DNA from: Streptomyces hundungensis
GTDB lineage: Bacteria > Actinomycetota > Actinomycetes > Streptomycetales > Streptomycetaceae
DNA length: 64,000 bases
NCBI RefSeq assembly: GCF_003627815.1
Contig: NZ_CP032698.1
Location: 8,184,001-8,248,000, forward strand
Reading direction: 5' to 3'
Of this stretch, positions 11,279 to 19,414 are shown in pieces. The notes under the pieces are model-generated. The model was not told the origin of the DNA and made no database searches. It was given only the letters and a program-made list of their open reading frames with translations. Made by a program: the position numbers and the translations under genes. Numbering within the stretch: position 1 is the stretch's first letter; the number at the start of each line of letters is the position of its first letter.

Positions 11279-11832
11279 GGCTGGAGTCTCCCCCTTGCTG
11301 AGGGTCAGGGGAACCCACCTGCTCAGTTCTGTTCCTGCCAGGCTTGCTGAGACAGCACCCGGTAATTCACCCGCCCAGGCCCACGTCACCCGAGGCTCCC
11401 GGCATCCCGATGTCTTGACTGGACTGGTCGCCGCAGGTCAAAGCCCGGCTTTGGAAGCCGATCATGTGCGACGGGACAGCGAGCCACACCCGGGGCGCCA
11501 CGGCCCTGTCACGCCGCGGGCGCGGTGGCCACGCCGAGAGTGTGCCCCCGGACTTTCCTGGCCCGGCGGGTGCCCCTCGCCGGTGCCGTCCGGGCCCGCG
11601 GGCACGTCCGGTTCGCCCGGTCAACCCGGCGACCGCCATGCCGAGCCCCCCGGCCACTCTGGCTGCGAGCGGTCCAGGAGCGGTCACTGGCTCCTCAACT
11701 GTCCTGACTTGCACCGTACGTGGGCGTCAGAACGGTCTCAGCGCCGAAAGCGAGGGTCGGGGCGTGCTCGGGGCTGTGCGGGAAATGCGGTGGAGGTTGG
11801 TGCGGTGTGCGTGACAGAGTGGGCCTTGTTGA
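11279..11832. other. Intergenic stretch upstream of tRNA-Trp
   Basis: No supported gene. Short frames on both strands have no motif or good ribosome site. The last part should contain the tRNA promoter. Confidence 0.4.
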
Positions 11833-11909
11833 AGGGGTGTAGCTCAGTTGGCCAGAGCGCCGGTCTCCAAAACCGGATGCCGCAGGTTCGATTCCTGCCA
11901 CCCCTGCCA
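11833..11909 (+). tRNA. tRNA-Trp (CCA)
   Basis: The 77-nt sequence folds as a cloverleaf. The acceptor stem AGGGGTG pairs with CACCCCT; the D arm is GCTC...GAGC; the anticodon stem CCGGT/ACCGG encloses the loop CTCCAAA with anticodon CCA at 11867-11869; the T arm contains GGTTCGATTCC. A 3' CCA is encoded (11907-11909). It is not followed by secE/nusG, the neighbour of the usual Streptomyces tRNA-Trp, so this may be an extra copy or a rearranged locus. Confidence 0.97.
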
Positions 11910-12261
11910 TCTCTACCCTCCAGGGCACCGTCGTTTCCGTCCGGCTCGGCACGCGGCGCGGGCCCGACGGCGAGACGCTCCGCGAGCGGTACGGGCGGTT
12001 CACGCCCAGGCTCTGGTTCAAGGAGCTGCGGCGGTTGCTGGAGCGGCGCGTTCGGGCTGCTCGCCTGCAACGCCCTTCCAGCCGGAACCTACGCCGACAC
12101 AGCCCTGGACGCCATGACGCTAGCCGTGCTCGGCATTGTGCTGCTCCACGGCGGCGGTTCCATGTCGCGCACCCCGCACTGGTGAGGCCCTCGTCGGCAG
12201 GTGTCGGCGGGGCCTCTGCGTTCGGGCGGACGGCCCCGAGGGGCCGGACCGGCGAGTCGCG
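11910..12261. other. Stretch downstream of tRNA-Trp; possible gene relic
   Basis: No gene is supported. The plus strand just after the tRNA can be read as a coding-like fragment (SVRLGTRRGPDGE, RYGRFTPRLWFKELRRLLERR) without a start and with loss of sense downstream. It could be the worn end of an element once integrated at the tRNA. Confidence 0.3.
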
Positions 12262-12996
12262 TCAGTGAGCCGCGGCGAGTGCGGCGGCGTCCACCGCGTC
12301 GGGTGCGAAGTCGGCGTTCTCCTTGCAGCCGAGGTTTTCGTAGTCGTTGACCTTGGTCTGCGGGTCCGTGTAGGTCAGTCGGAACTTGCAGGCCCCCTTG
12401 ATGTAGCGGCCCTTGACTCCGCCGGGGAAGTCGATTTCTTTGTTCCAGAGGTAGGGCGAGGTGTAGTTGTTCAGGTGGGCGGTGGCGTTCACGTCGATGC
12501 CGCCGGGCGCGTGGATCTCATAGACCCAGCCGGTCTTCGCGCTGCCGTACGTCGCGAACTTCTGGGCCACCCACTTCTCACAACTGGTGCTGAGGTGCGC
12601 GCTGTTCTGGCCGCCGCCCTTGACGATGTAGTCGGCGAGCGGGATGACCTCCTCGCCCCTGGGCGTGAAGCCGGTCGCGAAGATCTCGTCCACGGTCTCC
12701 CGGGTGTCGCCGCGCCACAAGGTGTTGGTGTCCGTGCGCCACTGCCACCGCTCGGCCGTCGCGGTTTCGTTGACGGGGCGGGCAAGTGAGGGGTTGGTCG
12801 TCGTACGCCACCAGTCCCAGGCGCGGTACTCGACCGTCGGCCCGCAGGGCGCGGTGAGCGGGTCGTCGTGGACGACCGCTGCGGTGGTGGGGGAGACGGT
12901 GGTGGCGACGGCGGCCGTGGCGAGGGAGACGGCGGTGGCGGAGCCGAGGGAGGCGAGCGATACGGCGGCGAGCACACGAAGAGCGGTCTGGAGCAT
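12262..12996 (-). CDS. Secreted mono-ADP-ribosyltransferase, ScARP/Scabin/pierisin type
   Basis: 244 residues with a Sec signal (hydrophobic Ala/Val-rich N-terminus, about 40 residues) and export expected. The catalytic order matches the pierisin-like DNA/guanosine ADP-ribosyltransferases: Arg in TLWRGDTR (NAD binding), the STS motif in AHLSTSCEKW, APGGIDVN, and the glutamate of NKEIDFPGG followed by YIKGAC. In family members I recall, the last motif reads Q-x-E; here Gln is replaced by Asn (N-K-E). Cys residues in the mature part probably form disulfides. Family members ADP-ribosylate guanine in nucleosides or DNA; whether this one acts on DNA, nucleotides or something else is open. It is a single gene with no obvious immunity partner next to it. 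Confidence 0.85.
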   Translation of the reverse strand: MLQTALRVLAAVSLASLGSATAVSLATAAVATTVSPTTAAVVHDDPLTAPCGPTVEYRAWDWWRTTTNPSLARPVNETATAERWQWRTDTNTLWRGDTRETVDEIFATGFTPRGEEVIPLADYIVKGGGQNSAHLSTSCEKWVAQKFATYGSAKTGWVYEIHAPGGIDVNATAHLNNYTSPYLWNKEIDFPGGVKGRYIKGACKFRLTYTDPQTKVNDYENLGCKENADFAPDAVDAAALAAAH

Positions 12997-13301
12997 GGTG
13001 AGGACCCATCAGTCGATCAATGTGACGGGCCCCTTTATAGGTGCGGGCACTGGCCCCGGCGGGGGGTGTTGTGGCGGGTTCACCCACATGGGCGGATCAG
13101 TCGTACTGGGGACAAAATCCGCCGCATCCGCCATGCCACCCACCGCCGGAGTGGGGCCAGCTGCCGCCGCTCGCCTCGGCCGGTCCCTGCCTCCAGCTCC
13201 CGGTGGGTGCGCCGCCCCCGGCTTCCGAGCTTTACCTGGCCCCCAGTCACACCTCAACTAGGACGGCGTCGGCGGCCAGGGCACACACGACGGTGATCGG
13301 G
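12997..13301. other. Intergenic stretch between ART and lipoprotein genes
   Basis: No supported gene; it must hold the ART promoter near 13000-13080 and the end of the upstream lipoprotein transcript. Confidence 0.4.
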
Positions 13302-14156
13302 TCAGCCCTTGGTGAGGGCAGCCATGTACTCGTCCCAGGTGAGGACGGCGGAAGCGGGCGGGGCCTCTTCCTTGGGGGCGATGCCGTAGTCGGAGTACTC
13401 CTCGGTCACGACCTCGTCGCCGTGCTTGCCCTTGCCGTGTTCCTGGGACTTCAGGACGAGGTCGTCCTTGCCGACCCATACGTCGACGACGACCTGGCTT
13501 TCGCCGGCGTCCTTGGCGCTCAGGACGTACTCGTCGCGGTCGGCGTGGTTCATCGCCGGCCCCTCGTACGTGGCGAGTTCGGACAGGACGACGGTGGCGC
13601 TGTAGTGGTCGGCAGGATGGCCGCCGACAGGCTCGCTTCCGACCCACTTCGTGGAGCTGGTGGCACCGAGCGCGCCGAGTCGGCCGGGCAGGAGCCCCTC
13701 GACCCGGTTCGGGTCCTTCCCCGCCTGGGTCTCGATCTTGAACCAGCTCTTGCCGGTCGTGGGCACCTTGTCGGTCTTGGTGTAGACGGCCCCGCCGGTG
13801 ACGATGGAGTACGACTCCCTGTCCGTGGCACCCGGCTTCTTCTCGGTGGACTTGACCACCGTGAGCGGCACCGGCTTCTTGCGCCAGGCCTGCTCGGAAC
13901 GCTTCTCGCCCTCGGAGTTCTTGGTCGTCTGGTCAATCTTGTACGCCGTCACGCCGGCGGTCTTCTTGGCCGCAGCCGCGATCACGCTCTTTGCGTCGCT
14001 GCGTTCCGCGCTCTTGGGCGCGCTGCTCGCCGTTCCCCCGGCGCCCTTCTGGCCGCCGGCGCTCTTGCTGTCGTCCCCGCCGCCGCAGGCCGTCAGGCCC
14101 ACAGCGAGTACCGCGCCGAGAAACGGTACGGCGTACTTTTTCGCAGTCCCCACCAC
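13302..14156 (-). CDS. Secreted lipoprotein, LppX/LprG-like
   Basis: 284 residues from a GTG at 14156 with AAAGG upstream. The signal peptide ends in the lipobox VGLTAC (Cys about 24), followed by a Gly/Ser/Lys linker. The mature part has many beta strands and alternating polar patterns (SYSIVTGGAVYTKTDK, KSWFKIETQAGKD, DVWVGKDDLVLKSQEHG), as in the half-barrel LppX/LprG-like lipoproteins of actinobacteria, some of which carry lipids across the cell envelope. The assignment is by overall pattern, not a catalytic motif. It ends with a short conserved-looking tail (LTWDEYMAALTKG). Single gene. Confidence 0.8.
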   Translation of the reverse strand: MVGTAKKYAVPFLGAVLAVGLTACGGGDDSKSAGGQKGAGGTASSAPKSAERSDAKSVIAAAAKKTAGVTAYKIDQTTKNSEGEKRSEQAWRKKPVPLTVVKSTEKKPGATDRESYSIVTGGAVYTKTDKVPTTGKSWFKIETQAGKDPNRVEGLLPGRLGALGATSSTKWVGSEPVGGHPADHYSATVVLSELATYEGPAMNHADRDEYVLSAKDAGESQVVVDVWVGKDDLVLKSQEHGKGKHGDEVVTEEYSDYGIAPKEEAPPASAVLTWDEYMAALTKG

Positions 14157-14657
14157 TTTTTACCTTTGCTCGCTTTTGCAAAACCTTGGCGAGGTTACCT
14201 GGCGGCGATCTTCGGGGCGAACGAGTTCCTGCGGCCACAGGGCTCTGGAGGCGGGCCTCCGTGAATCAGCGAGCCGAAGGTATCTGTTGTGCGGACACGA
14301 CGGCACCCTGTCGACGGAACTCACACCGCCCCTGTCGACGAGTCCGGTACGCCGGGTGCTCGGCACGACGGTCCACACCGACCCGCAGGAACAGGAGGCG
14401 GAGTTACCGGCCTCACTGATCCTCCAGCGCGCGATCTGGTCCCGGCCGCAACGGGCTGCGCGGGTGGAAGGAGTGCCAGGGTGCGAGGCAACGCAACTCG
14501 CCGCCCTGGCAGGGGAGTTGAGGGCCCCACGGCTTTGCCCGCTGAGCGACACGTAAGTATGAGCTGGGCGCTGCGGCCGAGGCGAGGTAAGTGCGGCTGA
14601 CCGGTGTATGCGCGCCCGGGGGGTACGGACGGCCCTATCACCCCTCGCGCCTTGGCC
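14157..14657. other. Intergenic stretch, no supported gene
   Basis: About 500 nt. The part next to 14157 is the promoter region of the lipoprotein and is relatively AT-rich. The rest holds only overlapping short frames with no start or motif. Confidence 0.35.
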
Positions 14658-15653
14658 CTACGCGGTCTGGCTGGTGGCGGACGGTTGGGTGTCGCGCCGT
14701 GCCCCGATGGGCTCGGACTCGTAGACGATGAATGTGGTCAACACATCCACGATTGCGGCAGGTTGCTCGTCCGGAATGAAGTGTCCGGCGTGCGGGATGA
14801 CGACTCCAGTGGCGTTCTCCACCCACGGGCTGATGGACGCGGCCATGTCGGGGATGGAGCCGTGGGAGCTGGAGATGCCGAGAACGGGGAGGGTCGGGTG
14901 CCCTTGGGTGAGGGCGTCGTGGTTCTTGCGTGCTGATTCCGCGGCGTCGCGGTAGTAGGCCAGTGACGCCGAGAGGCCTCCCTCGGCCGCGATGGCGGCT
15001 GCGTAGTGGTTGATCTCGGCGTCGTCGAAGGCGGTCGGGGAGAGTGCCTTGGCCTTCAGGAACCAGCCGACGTATTCACGCTCGCGCCCCCTGAGCAGGG
15101 CTTCCGGCAGCTCGGGTACGAGGTGGAAGGCGAAGTGCCAGGTCTTCCAGGCCCGGGCGGGGTCCAATGGGACGGCGTCCGGGAGGGTGACCCCCGGAAT
15201 GCCGGCATCGAGCAGAGCGACACCATGCAGGCGCTCCTCACACCGCAGCGCCAGCGAGAAGGCGACCCAGGCTCCGATGTCGTGGGCGACGAGCCAGTAC
15301 TTCGGCACATCGAGCGCGGTGAGGGCGGCCTCGACGTGGGAGGCGACCGTGTGCGTGTCGTAGCTGCCCCCTGGGCGCTCGGAGTGGCCCTGTCCCGGCA
15401 GGTCGATCGCGATCACGTGGAATCGCTCGGCAAGACCCGGCATCACCTTCCGCCAGGCCCACCAGGTCTGCGGGAACCCCGCGAGCAGGACGACGGTGGG
15501 CCCGTCCGTCCGGCCCCCTTCGACGGCGTGCAGCCGAATTCCCCCCGCGTCGACCCAGCGGTGAGTGAATCCTGCAAGCTCGTGCAGCGGCAACTCGGGA
15601 AGCGGGTTCTCGCCGCAGGAGCGGCTCAAGGTCATGGCGTCGTCGTCGGTCAT
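14658..15653 (-). CDS. Alpha/beta hydrolase, epoxide hydrolase / dehalogenase-like
   Basis: 331 residues with a classic alpha/beta hydrolase core: the oxyanion strand LLAGFPQTWWAWR, the nucleophile elbow VAHDIGAW where the nucleophile is Asp rather than Ser, and the late catalytic His in HAGHFIPDEQP. An Asp nucleophile is the mark of epoxide hydrolases and haloalkane dehalogenases, which act through an ester intermediate. The cap region about 170-250 is helical and Ala-rich. It is divergent from a TetR regulator at 15769, and the gap carries a near-perfect palindrome, so repression by that regulator is likely. The substrate is unknown. Cytoplasmic. Confidence 0.85.
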   Translation of the reverse strand: MTDDDAMTLSRSCGENPLPELPLHELAGFTHRWVDAGGIRLHAVEGGRTDGPTVVLLAGFPQTWWAWRKVMPGLAERFHVIAIDLPGQGHSERPGGSYDTHTVASHVEAALTALDVPKYWLVAHDIGAWVAFSLALRCEERLHGVALLDAGIPGVTLPDAVPLDPARAWKTWHFAFHLVPELPEALLRGREREYVGWFLKAKALSPTAFDDAEINHYAAAIAAEGGLSASLAYYRDAAESARKNHDALTQGHPTLPVLGISSSHGSIPDMAASISPWVENATGVVIPHAGHFIPDEQPAAIVDVLTTFIVYESEPIGARRDTQPSATSQTA

Positions 15654-15672
15654 GCCGCAACCCTATGGCATC

Positions 15673-15690
15673 TTGTACCGATCGGTTCAA
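15673..15690. promoter_or_regulatory. Probable TetR-family operator
   Basis: TTGTACCGATCGGTTCAA is an 18-bp inverted repeat with 16 of 18 symmetric positions. It lies between the divergent hydrolase (start 15653) and TetR gene (start 15769). Length, symmetry and location fit a TetR-type operator controlling both genes. Confidence 0.75.
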
Positions 15691-15768
15691 GATAATCTGA
15701 ACCAGGCCAGGACGACTGGACTGGCCGACTGGTAAGGGAATTTGGCAGGGGAACGAGGTGCGGGTGGT

Positions 15769-16359
15769 ATGGCCGGGAAGAAGCAGTTCGACGTGGGCGT
15801 CGCGCTGGACGCGGCGATGCTCCAGTTCTGGCGCGCCGGTTACGCCGACACGTCTCTGGACGACCTCACCAGGGCGACCGGACTGAACCGCAGTTCCCTC
15901 TACTCCTCGTTCGGCGACAAGAACGCGCTCTACCTGCGCTGCCTGGACCGCTACGCCGAGCGCTACGGAACCAAGTACGACCAGGCGCTCGCGGACGCGT
16001 CCGAGGACTTGCTGGGCGCTGTACGGGCATTCTTCGCGGTCACCCTGGAACGCATCGCCGACCCGGACGTCCCGGACGGCTGTCTGATCGCCCAGACGGC
16101 CATGACGACCCCGGTGCTCAGCCCGGCCGTCGCCGCCCGCGCGAAGGAAGCGCTGCGCCTCCAGCGTGCGCGGTTGCGGAGCGCCTTGAGCGCCGCAGGG
16201 CTGCCCGAGAGCGATGCGGACTCCTTCGCCGTCCACCTCGCGGCCGTGAACCAGTCGCTGGCCGTGCTGAGCAGGATCGGCGAGAGCCGGGAGCAGCTCC
16301 GTACGGTCGTCGACGTCAGCTTGGGCGCGCTCTCGCATGCCTTGCGCGACCGCACCTGA
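15769..16359 (+). CDS. TetR family transcriptional regulator
   Basis: About 196 residues from ATG 15769; an upstream in-frame TTG at 15742 is less likely because the TetR domain starts with KKQFDVGVALDAAM just after this ATG. The N-terminal HTH reads DTSLDDLTRATGLNRSSLY followed by FGDKNALY, the hallmark of the family. The C-terminal helical region (about 80-190) is the ligand pocket and dimer interface, with the pattern CLIAQTAMT common to the AcrR-type group. It is divergent from the epoxide-hydrolase-like gene and faces the palindrome at 15673-15690. It probably represses itself and the hydrolase until a hydrophobic ligand binds (inference). Confidence 0.92.
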   Translation: MAGKKQFDVGVALDAAMLQFWRAGYADTSLDDLTRATGLNRSSLYSSFGDKNALYLRCLDRYAERYGTKYDQALADASEDLLGAVRAFFAVTLERIADPDVPDGCLIAQTAMTTPVLSPAVAARAKEALRLQRARLRSALSAAGLPESDADSFAVHLAAVNQSLAVLSRIGESREQLRTVVDVSLGALSHALRDRT

Positions 16360-16454
16360 CCTCGTCTGCGATCTGGACCAAGGCGGCGGCGCTTCGGGCG
16401 CACGGAGCCGGATGTGCGCCGTATTCGTGGTTGATCGGGGGTAGCGTCCAGGAC

Positions 16455-17219
16455 ATGGACTCTCGAACCACCACCGTTGAACGTGCCCGTCGCCTCGCCC
16501 AGTTGCACGTCGAGCACAAGCCGCTCGTGCTGCCCACCGTCTGGGACGCCTGGTCCGCACGGACCGCCGCCGAAGCCGGGTTCCCCGCGCTCACGATCGG
16601 CAGTCATCCGCTCGCCGACTCCAGGGGCGCCGACGACCACGAGGGACAGACCTTCGAGGAGGTGCTCGCTGCCGTCAGGCCGATCGTCGCGGCCGTCGAG
16701 ATCCCCGTCTCCGTGGACCTGGAGGCCGGCTACGGACAGAAGCCCGCGGATCTCGTGGCCGGTCTCATCGACGTCGGCGGCGCGGGGCTCAACATCGAGG
16801 ACACCGTCCACTCGGAGGGCGGGCGCGTGCGCACCACGCAGGAGCACGCGAGCTACATCGCCGGGCTGCGCGCGGCTGCCGATGACGCGGGCGTACCGAT
16901 CTGGATCAACGGGCGCACCGACCTCTTCCTCCACGCCCAGGACGCTTCCGCGGTCCTGGACGAGGCGATCGAGCGGCTGAAGGCCATGGAGCGGGCAGGC
17001 GCCGACAGCGTCTACCCGGTCGCCATTCAGGACGACGACGACCTGCTCGCGGCGGTGATCGGCGCCGTCAGGGTTCCGGTGAATTCCACGGCTCACCCCG
17101 TCAACCACGATCTCGAACGCTTCCATCGGCTCGGCGTCGGTCGGATCACCTACGGCCCCCTGCTGCAAATCGCCTTGACGGACTCGATGAAGGACATGCT
17201 CCGCGCGTGGGCGACCTGA
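16455..17219 (+). CDS. Isocitrate lyase / phosphoenolpyruvate mutase family enzyme
   Basis: 254 residues from ATG 16455. It has the TIM-barrel pattern of the PEP mutase/ICL superfamily: LVLPTVWDAWSARTAAEAGF, IPVSVDLEAGYG with the metal-binding Asp/Glu, GLNIEDTVHSEGG, and INGRTDLFL. The KKCGH-type Cys loop of true isocitrate lyases is not seen, which fits the smaller branch that cleaves C-C or C-P bonds of 2-oxo acids (for example oxaloacetate hydrolase- or methylisocitrate lyase-like). The exact reaction cannot be assigned. It lies about 95 nt after the TetR gene in the same direction but with no sign of coupling. Confidence 0.85.
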   Translation: MDSRTTTVERARRLAQLHVEHKPLVLPTVWDAWSARTAAEAGFPALTIGSHPLADSRGADDHEGQTFEEVLAAVRPIVAAVEIPVSVDLEAGYGQKPADLVAGLIDVGGAGLNIEDTVHSEGGRVRTTQEHASYIAGLRAAADDAGVPIWINGRTDLFLHAQDASAVLDEAIERLKAMERAGADSVYPVAIQDDDDLLAAVIGAVRVPVNSTAHPVNHDLERFHRLGVGRITYGPLLQIALTDSMKDMLRAWAT

Positions 17220-17387
17220 ACCGCCACCTGAGTGGCTGACCGGAACGGCGGCCTCGCCGCGACGGGGTACCCACCCGTACCAAGCAGACCCTGACTTTCT
17301 CGCCCCCTTCGCCGACCAATCCAAAGCCCGCCCCGCACCGAACCACTGAGGAGCCGGTGCCGTACGAGGGCTTTGGAGGAGGCGAAG

Positions 17388-18647
17388 GTGGAACGGCGGA
17401 GGATAGCCGTGGTGGGCGGCGGGGTGGCGGGGCTGACCGCGGCCTATGTGTTGCAGCGGGCCTGCGACGTGACGTTGTACGAGGCGGACGACCGTCTCGG
17501 CGGGCACGCGCACACCCACGACGTGGCCGACGGCGGGGCGGCCCTGCGAGTCGACAGTGGCTTCATCGTGCACAACGAACGTACCTATCCGCTGCTGCTG
17601 CGGTTGTTCCGCGAACTCGGGGTGTCCACCCAGGACGCCGAGATGAGCATGTCGGTGCGGTGCGACGGTTGTGGGCTTCAGTACGCCGGTGCCCGCGGTC
17701 CCGCGGGGCTGTTCGCTCAGCCGCGCAGCCTGGTGCGGGGCCGCTATCTGCGGATGCTCGGCCAGGTGCCCGCGTTCCATCGTGCCGCGCGCGCTGCTCT
17801 GGTCTCGGACCGCGAGGGTGATCTGTCGCTGGGGGAGTTTCTGGCCGACGGCGGCTTCACCCCGTACTTCGTGCACCATTTCGTCACCCCCTTGGTGTCC
17901 GCGGTGTGGTCGTGCGCCCCGGAGATCGCCATGCGCTATCCCGCCACCTACCTGTTCCGCTTCCTGGCCCACCACGGGATGCTGTCGGTCCGAGGGGCGC
18001 CGCAGTGGAGGACGGTGACCGGAGGCTCCGTCGAATACGTCAATCGGGTCGCCAAACAGCTGACCGCCGTCCACACCGCCACCCCGGTGCGGGCGGTGCG
18101 GCGCGAACCGGGCCGCGCCCGGGTCGTCACCGGGGACGGCGGGGAGTTCGCGTACGACGCGGTGGTCATCGCCGTCCACCCCGACCAGGCGCTGCGTCTC
18201 CTCGCCGACCCCACCCCCGAGGAGCGGCGGGTCCTGGGCGCCTTCCGGTACTCGCGCAACGACACGGTGCTGCACACCGACGCCACACTGCTGCCCAGCG
18301 CCCGCGGGGCCAGGGCATCCTGGAACTACCTGATGCCGTCCTGCTCGTCCCCTGCGGACAAGGTGCGGGTCAGCTACGACATGAGCCGGCTGCAACGCCT
18401 TGAATCCCGCCAGCCGTACATCGTCACCCTCAACGCCGCCGAACGGGTCCGCCCGGAACGGGTGTTGGCCCGGATGACCTATGAACACCCCGTCTACACA
18501 AGGGAGTCGGTGTCCGCGCAGCGGCGCCTGCCCGGACTCGACACCTCCACGACGGTGTACGCGGGCGCCTATCACGGCTGGGGGTTCCACGAGGACGGCT
18601 GTCGGTCGGGCGTGCGGGCCGCCGCAGCCCTGGGGGTGACATGGTGA
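17388..18647 (+). CDS. FAD-dependent oxidoreductase, COG2907-type, first gene of lipid operon
   Basis: About 419 residues from GTG 17388 with GGAGG 5-6 nt upstream (a TTG at 17373 overlaps the ribosome site and is rejected). The N-terminus is an FAD-binding Rossmann motif, IAVVGGGVAGLTAAYVL, then LYEADDRLGGHAHTH as in amine-oxidase-type flavoproteins. A C-terminal motif TVYAGAYHGWGFHEDG is typical of the group that accompanies DUF1365 and cyclopropane-synthase genes. Known neighbours point to action on unsaturated or methylated acyl chains. It overlaps the DUF1365 gene by 7 nt and heads a run of six overlapping genes. Confidence 0.9.
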   Translation: MERRRIAVVGGGVAGLTAAYVLQRACDVTLYEADDRLGGHAHTHDVADGGAALRVDSGFIVHNERTYPLLLRLFRELGVSTQDAEMSMSVRCDGCGLQYAGARGPAGLFAQPRSLVRGRYLRMLGQVPAFHRAARAALVSDREGDLSLGEFLADGGFTPYFVHHFVTPLVSAVWSCAPEIAMRYPATYLFRFLAHHGMLSVRGAPQWRTVTGGSVEYVNRVAKQLTAVHTATPVRAVRREPGRARVVTGDGGEFAYDAVVIAVHPDQALRLLADPTPEERRVLGAFRYSRNDTVLHTDATLLPSARGARASWNYLMPSCSSPADKVRVSYDMSRLQRLESRQPYIVTLNAAERVRPERVLARMTYEHPVYTRESVSAQRRLPGLDTSTTVYAGAYHGWGFHEDGCRSGVRAAAALGVTW

Positions 18648-19414
18648 CCGCCTCGACCGTCTCGACCCCCGCTCCGGTGCGCGCCCGGCAGGTCCCGGCG
18701 CTCTACGAATGCGTCGTTTCGCACGCCCGGACCGCTCCCCTGCGGCACGCCTTCCAGCACCGCACCTACATGTGGCTGATCGACATCGACGACGTGCCCG
18801 TCCTGCCGCGCGCGCTGCGGCCCCTGGCCCGTTTCGAGGCCCGCGATCACTTCGGCGGGGCGGACCGCTCGCTGCGGGCCGGCCTCGAAGGCTTTCTCGC
18901 GGCACGCGGAGTGCGCCTGGACGGCGGCCGGGTCCTCATGCTCGCCCACGCGCGCGTCCTGGGCTATGTGTTCAACCCACTCACCCTGTACTGGTGTCAC
19001 GGGCCGCACGGGGACCTGGTCGCGGTGGTCGCCGAGGTGCACAACACCTACGGCGAACGCCACTGCTATCTGCTGCGCCCCGATGCTCGGGGGCTGGCCG
19101 TGGTGCCCAAGGAGTTCTACGTCTCGCCGTTCTTTCCCGTGGACGGCACGTATCGGATGCGCGTACCCGAACCGTCCGAACGACTGGACGTGAGCGTCCA
19201 GTTGCGCAGGGGCGCCGAGCGTCCGTTCACCGCCACCCTGCGGGGCGCCCGTAGGCCGGCCACGACCGGTGGGGTGCTGGCCGCTGCGCTGCGCCACCCG
19301 TGGTCGACCGCCGCCGTCAGCGCGGGGATCCGCAGGCACGGACTGTGGCTGTTCCTGCGCCGCCTGCCCGTCCGTCCCCGACCCAGCCACTGCCTCCAGG
19401 AGGGCATGAAGTGA
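18641..19414 (+). CDS. DUF1365 family protein
   Basis: 257 residues. Motifs of the family: ALYECVVSHARTAPLRHAF and YMWLIDIDD near the N-terminus, LGYVFNPLTLYWCHG, EVHNTYGERHCYL, KEFYVSPFFPVDGTY. The biochemical activity of DUF1365 is not established; the genes nearly always sit beside cyclopropane-fatty-acid-synthase-like genes and a flavoprotein, as here. No signal peptide is seen. It overlaps the flavoprotein gene upstream by 7 nt and the methyltransferase downstream by GTGA, so it should be made in a fixed ratio with them. Confidence 0.9.
   Translation: MVTASTVSTPAPVRARQVPALYECVVSHARTAPLRHAFQHRTYMWLIDIDDVPVLPRALRPLARFEARDHFGGADRSLRAGLEGFLAARGVRLDGGRVLMLAHARVLGYVFNPLTLYWCHGPHGDLVAVVAEVHNTYGERHCYLLRPDARGLAVVPKEFYVSPFFPVDGTYRMRVPEPSERLDVSVQLRRGAERPFTATLRGARRPATTGGVLAAALRHPWSTAAVSAGIRRHGLWLFLRRLPVRPRPSHCLQEGMK

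Noticed and set aside
15963..18905. 980-residue minus-strand ORF across TetR, ICL-like and flavoprotein genes
   Set aside because: It runs antisense to three well-supported genes and has Arg/Gly/Pro-rich composition typical of high-GC antisense frames.
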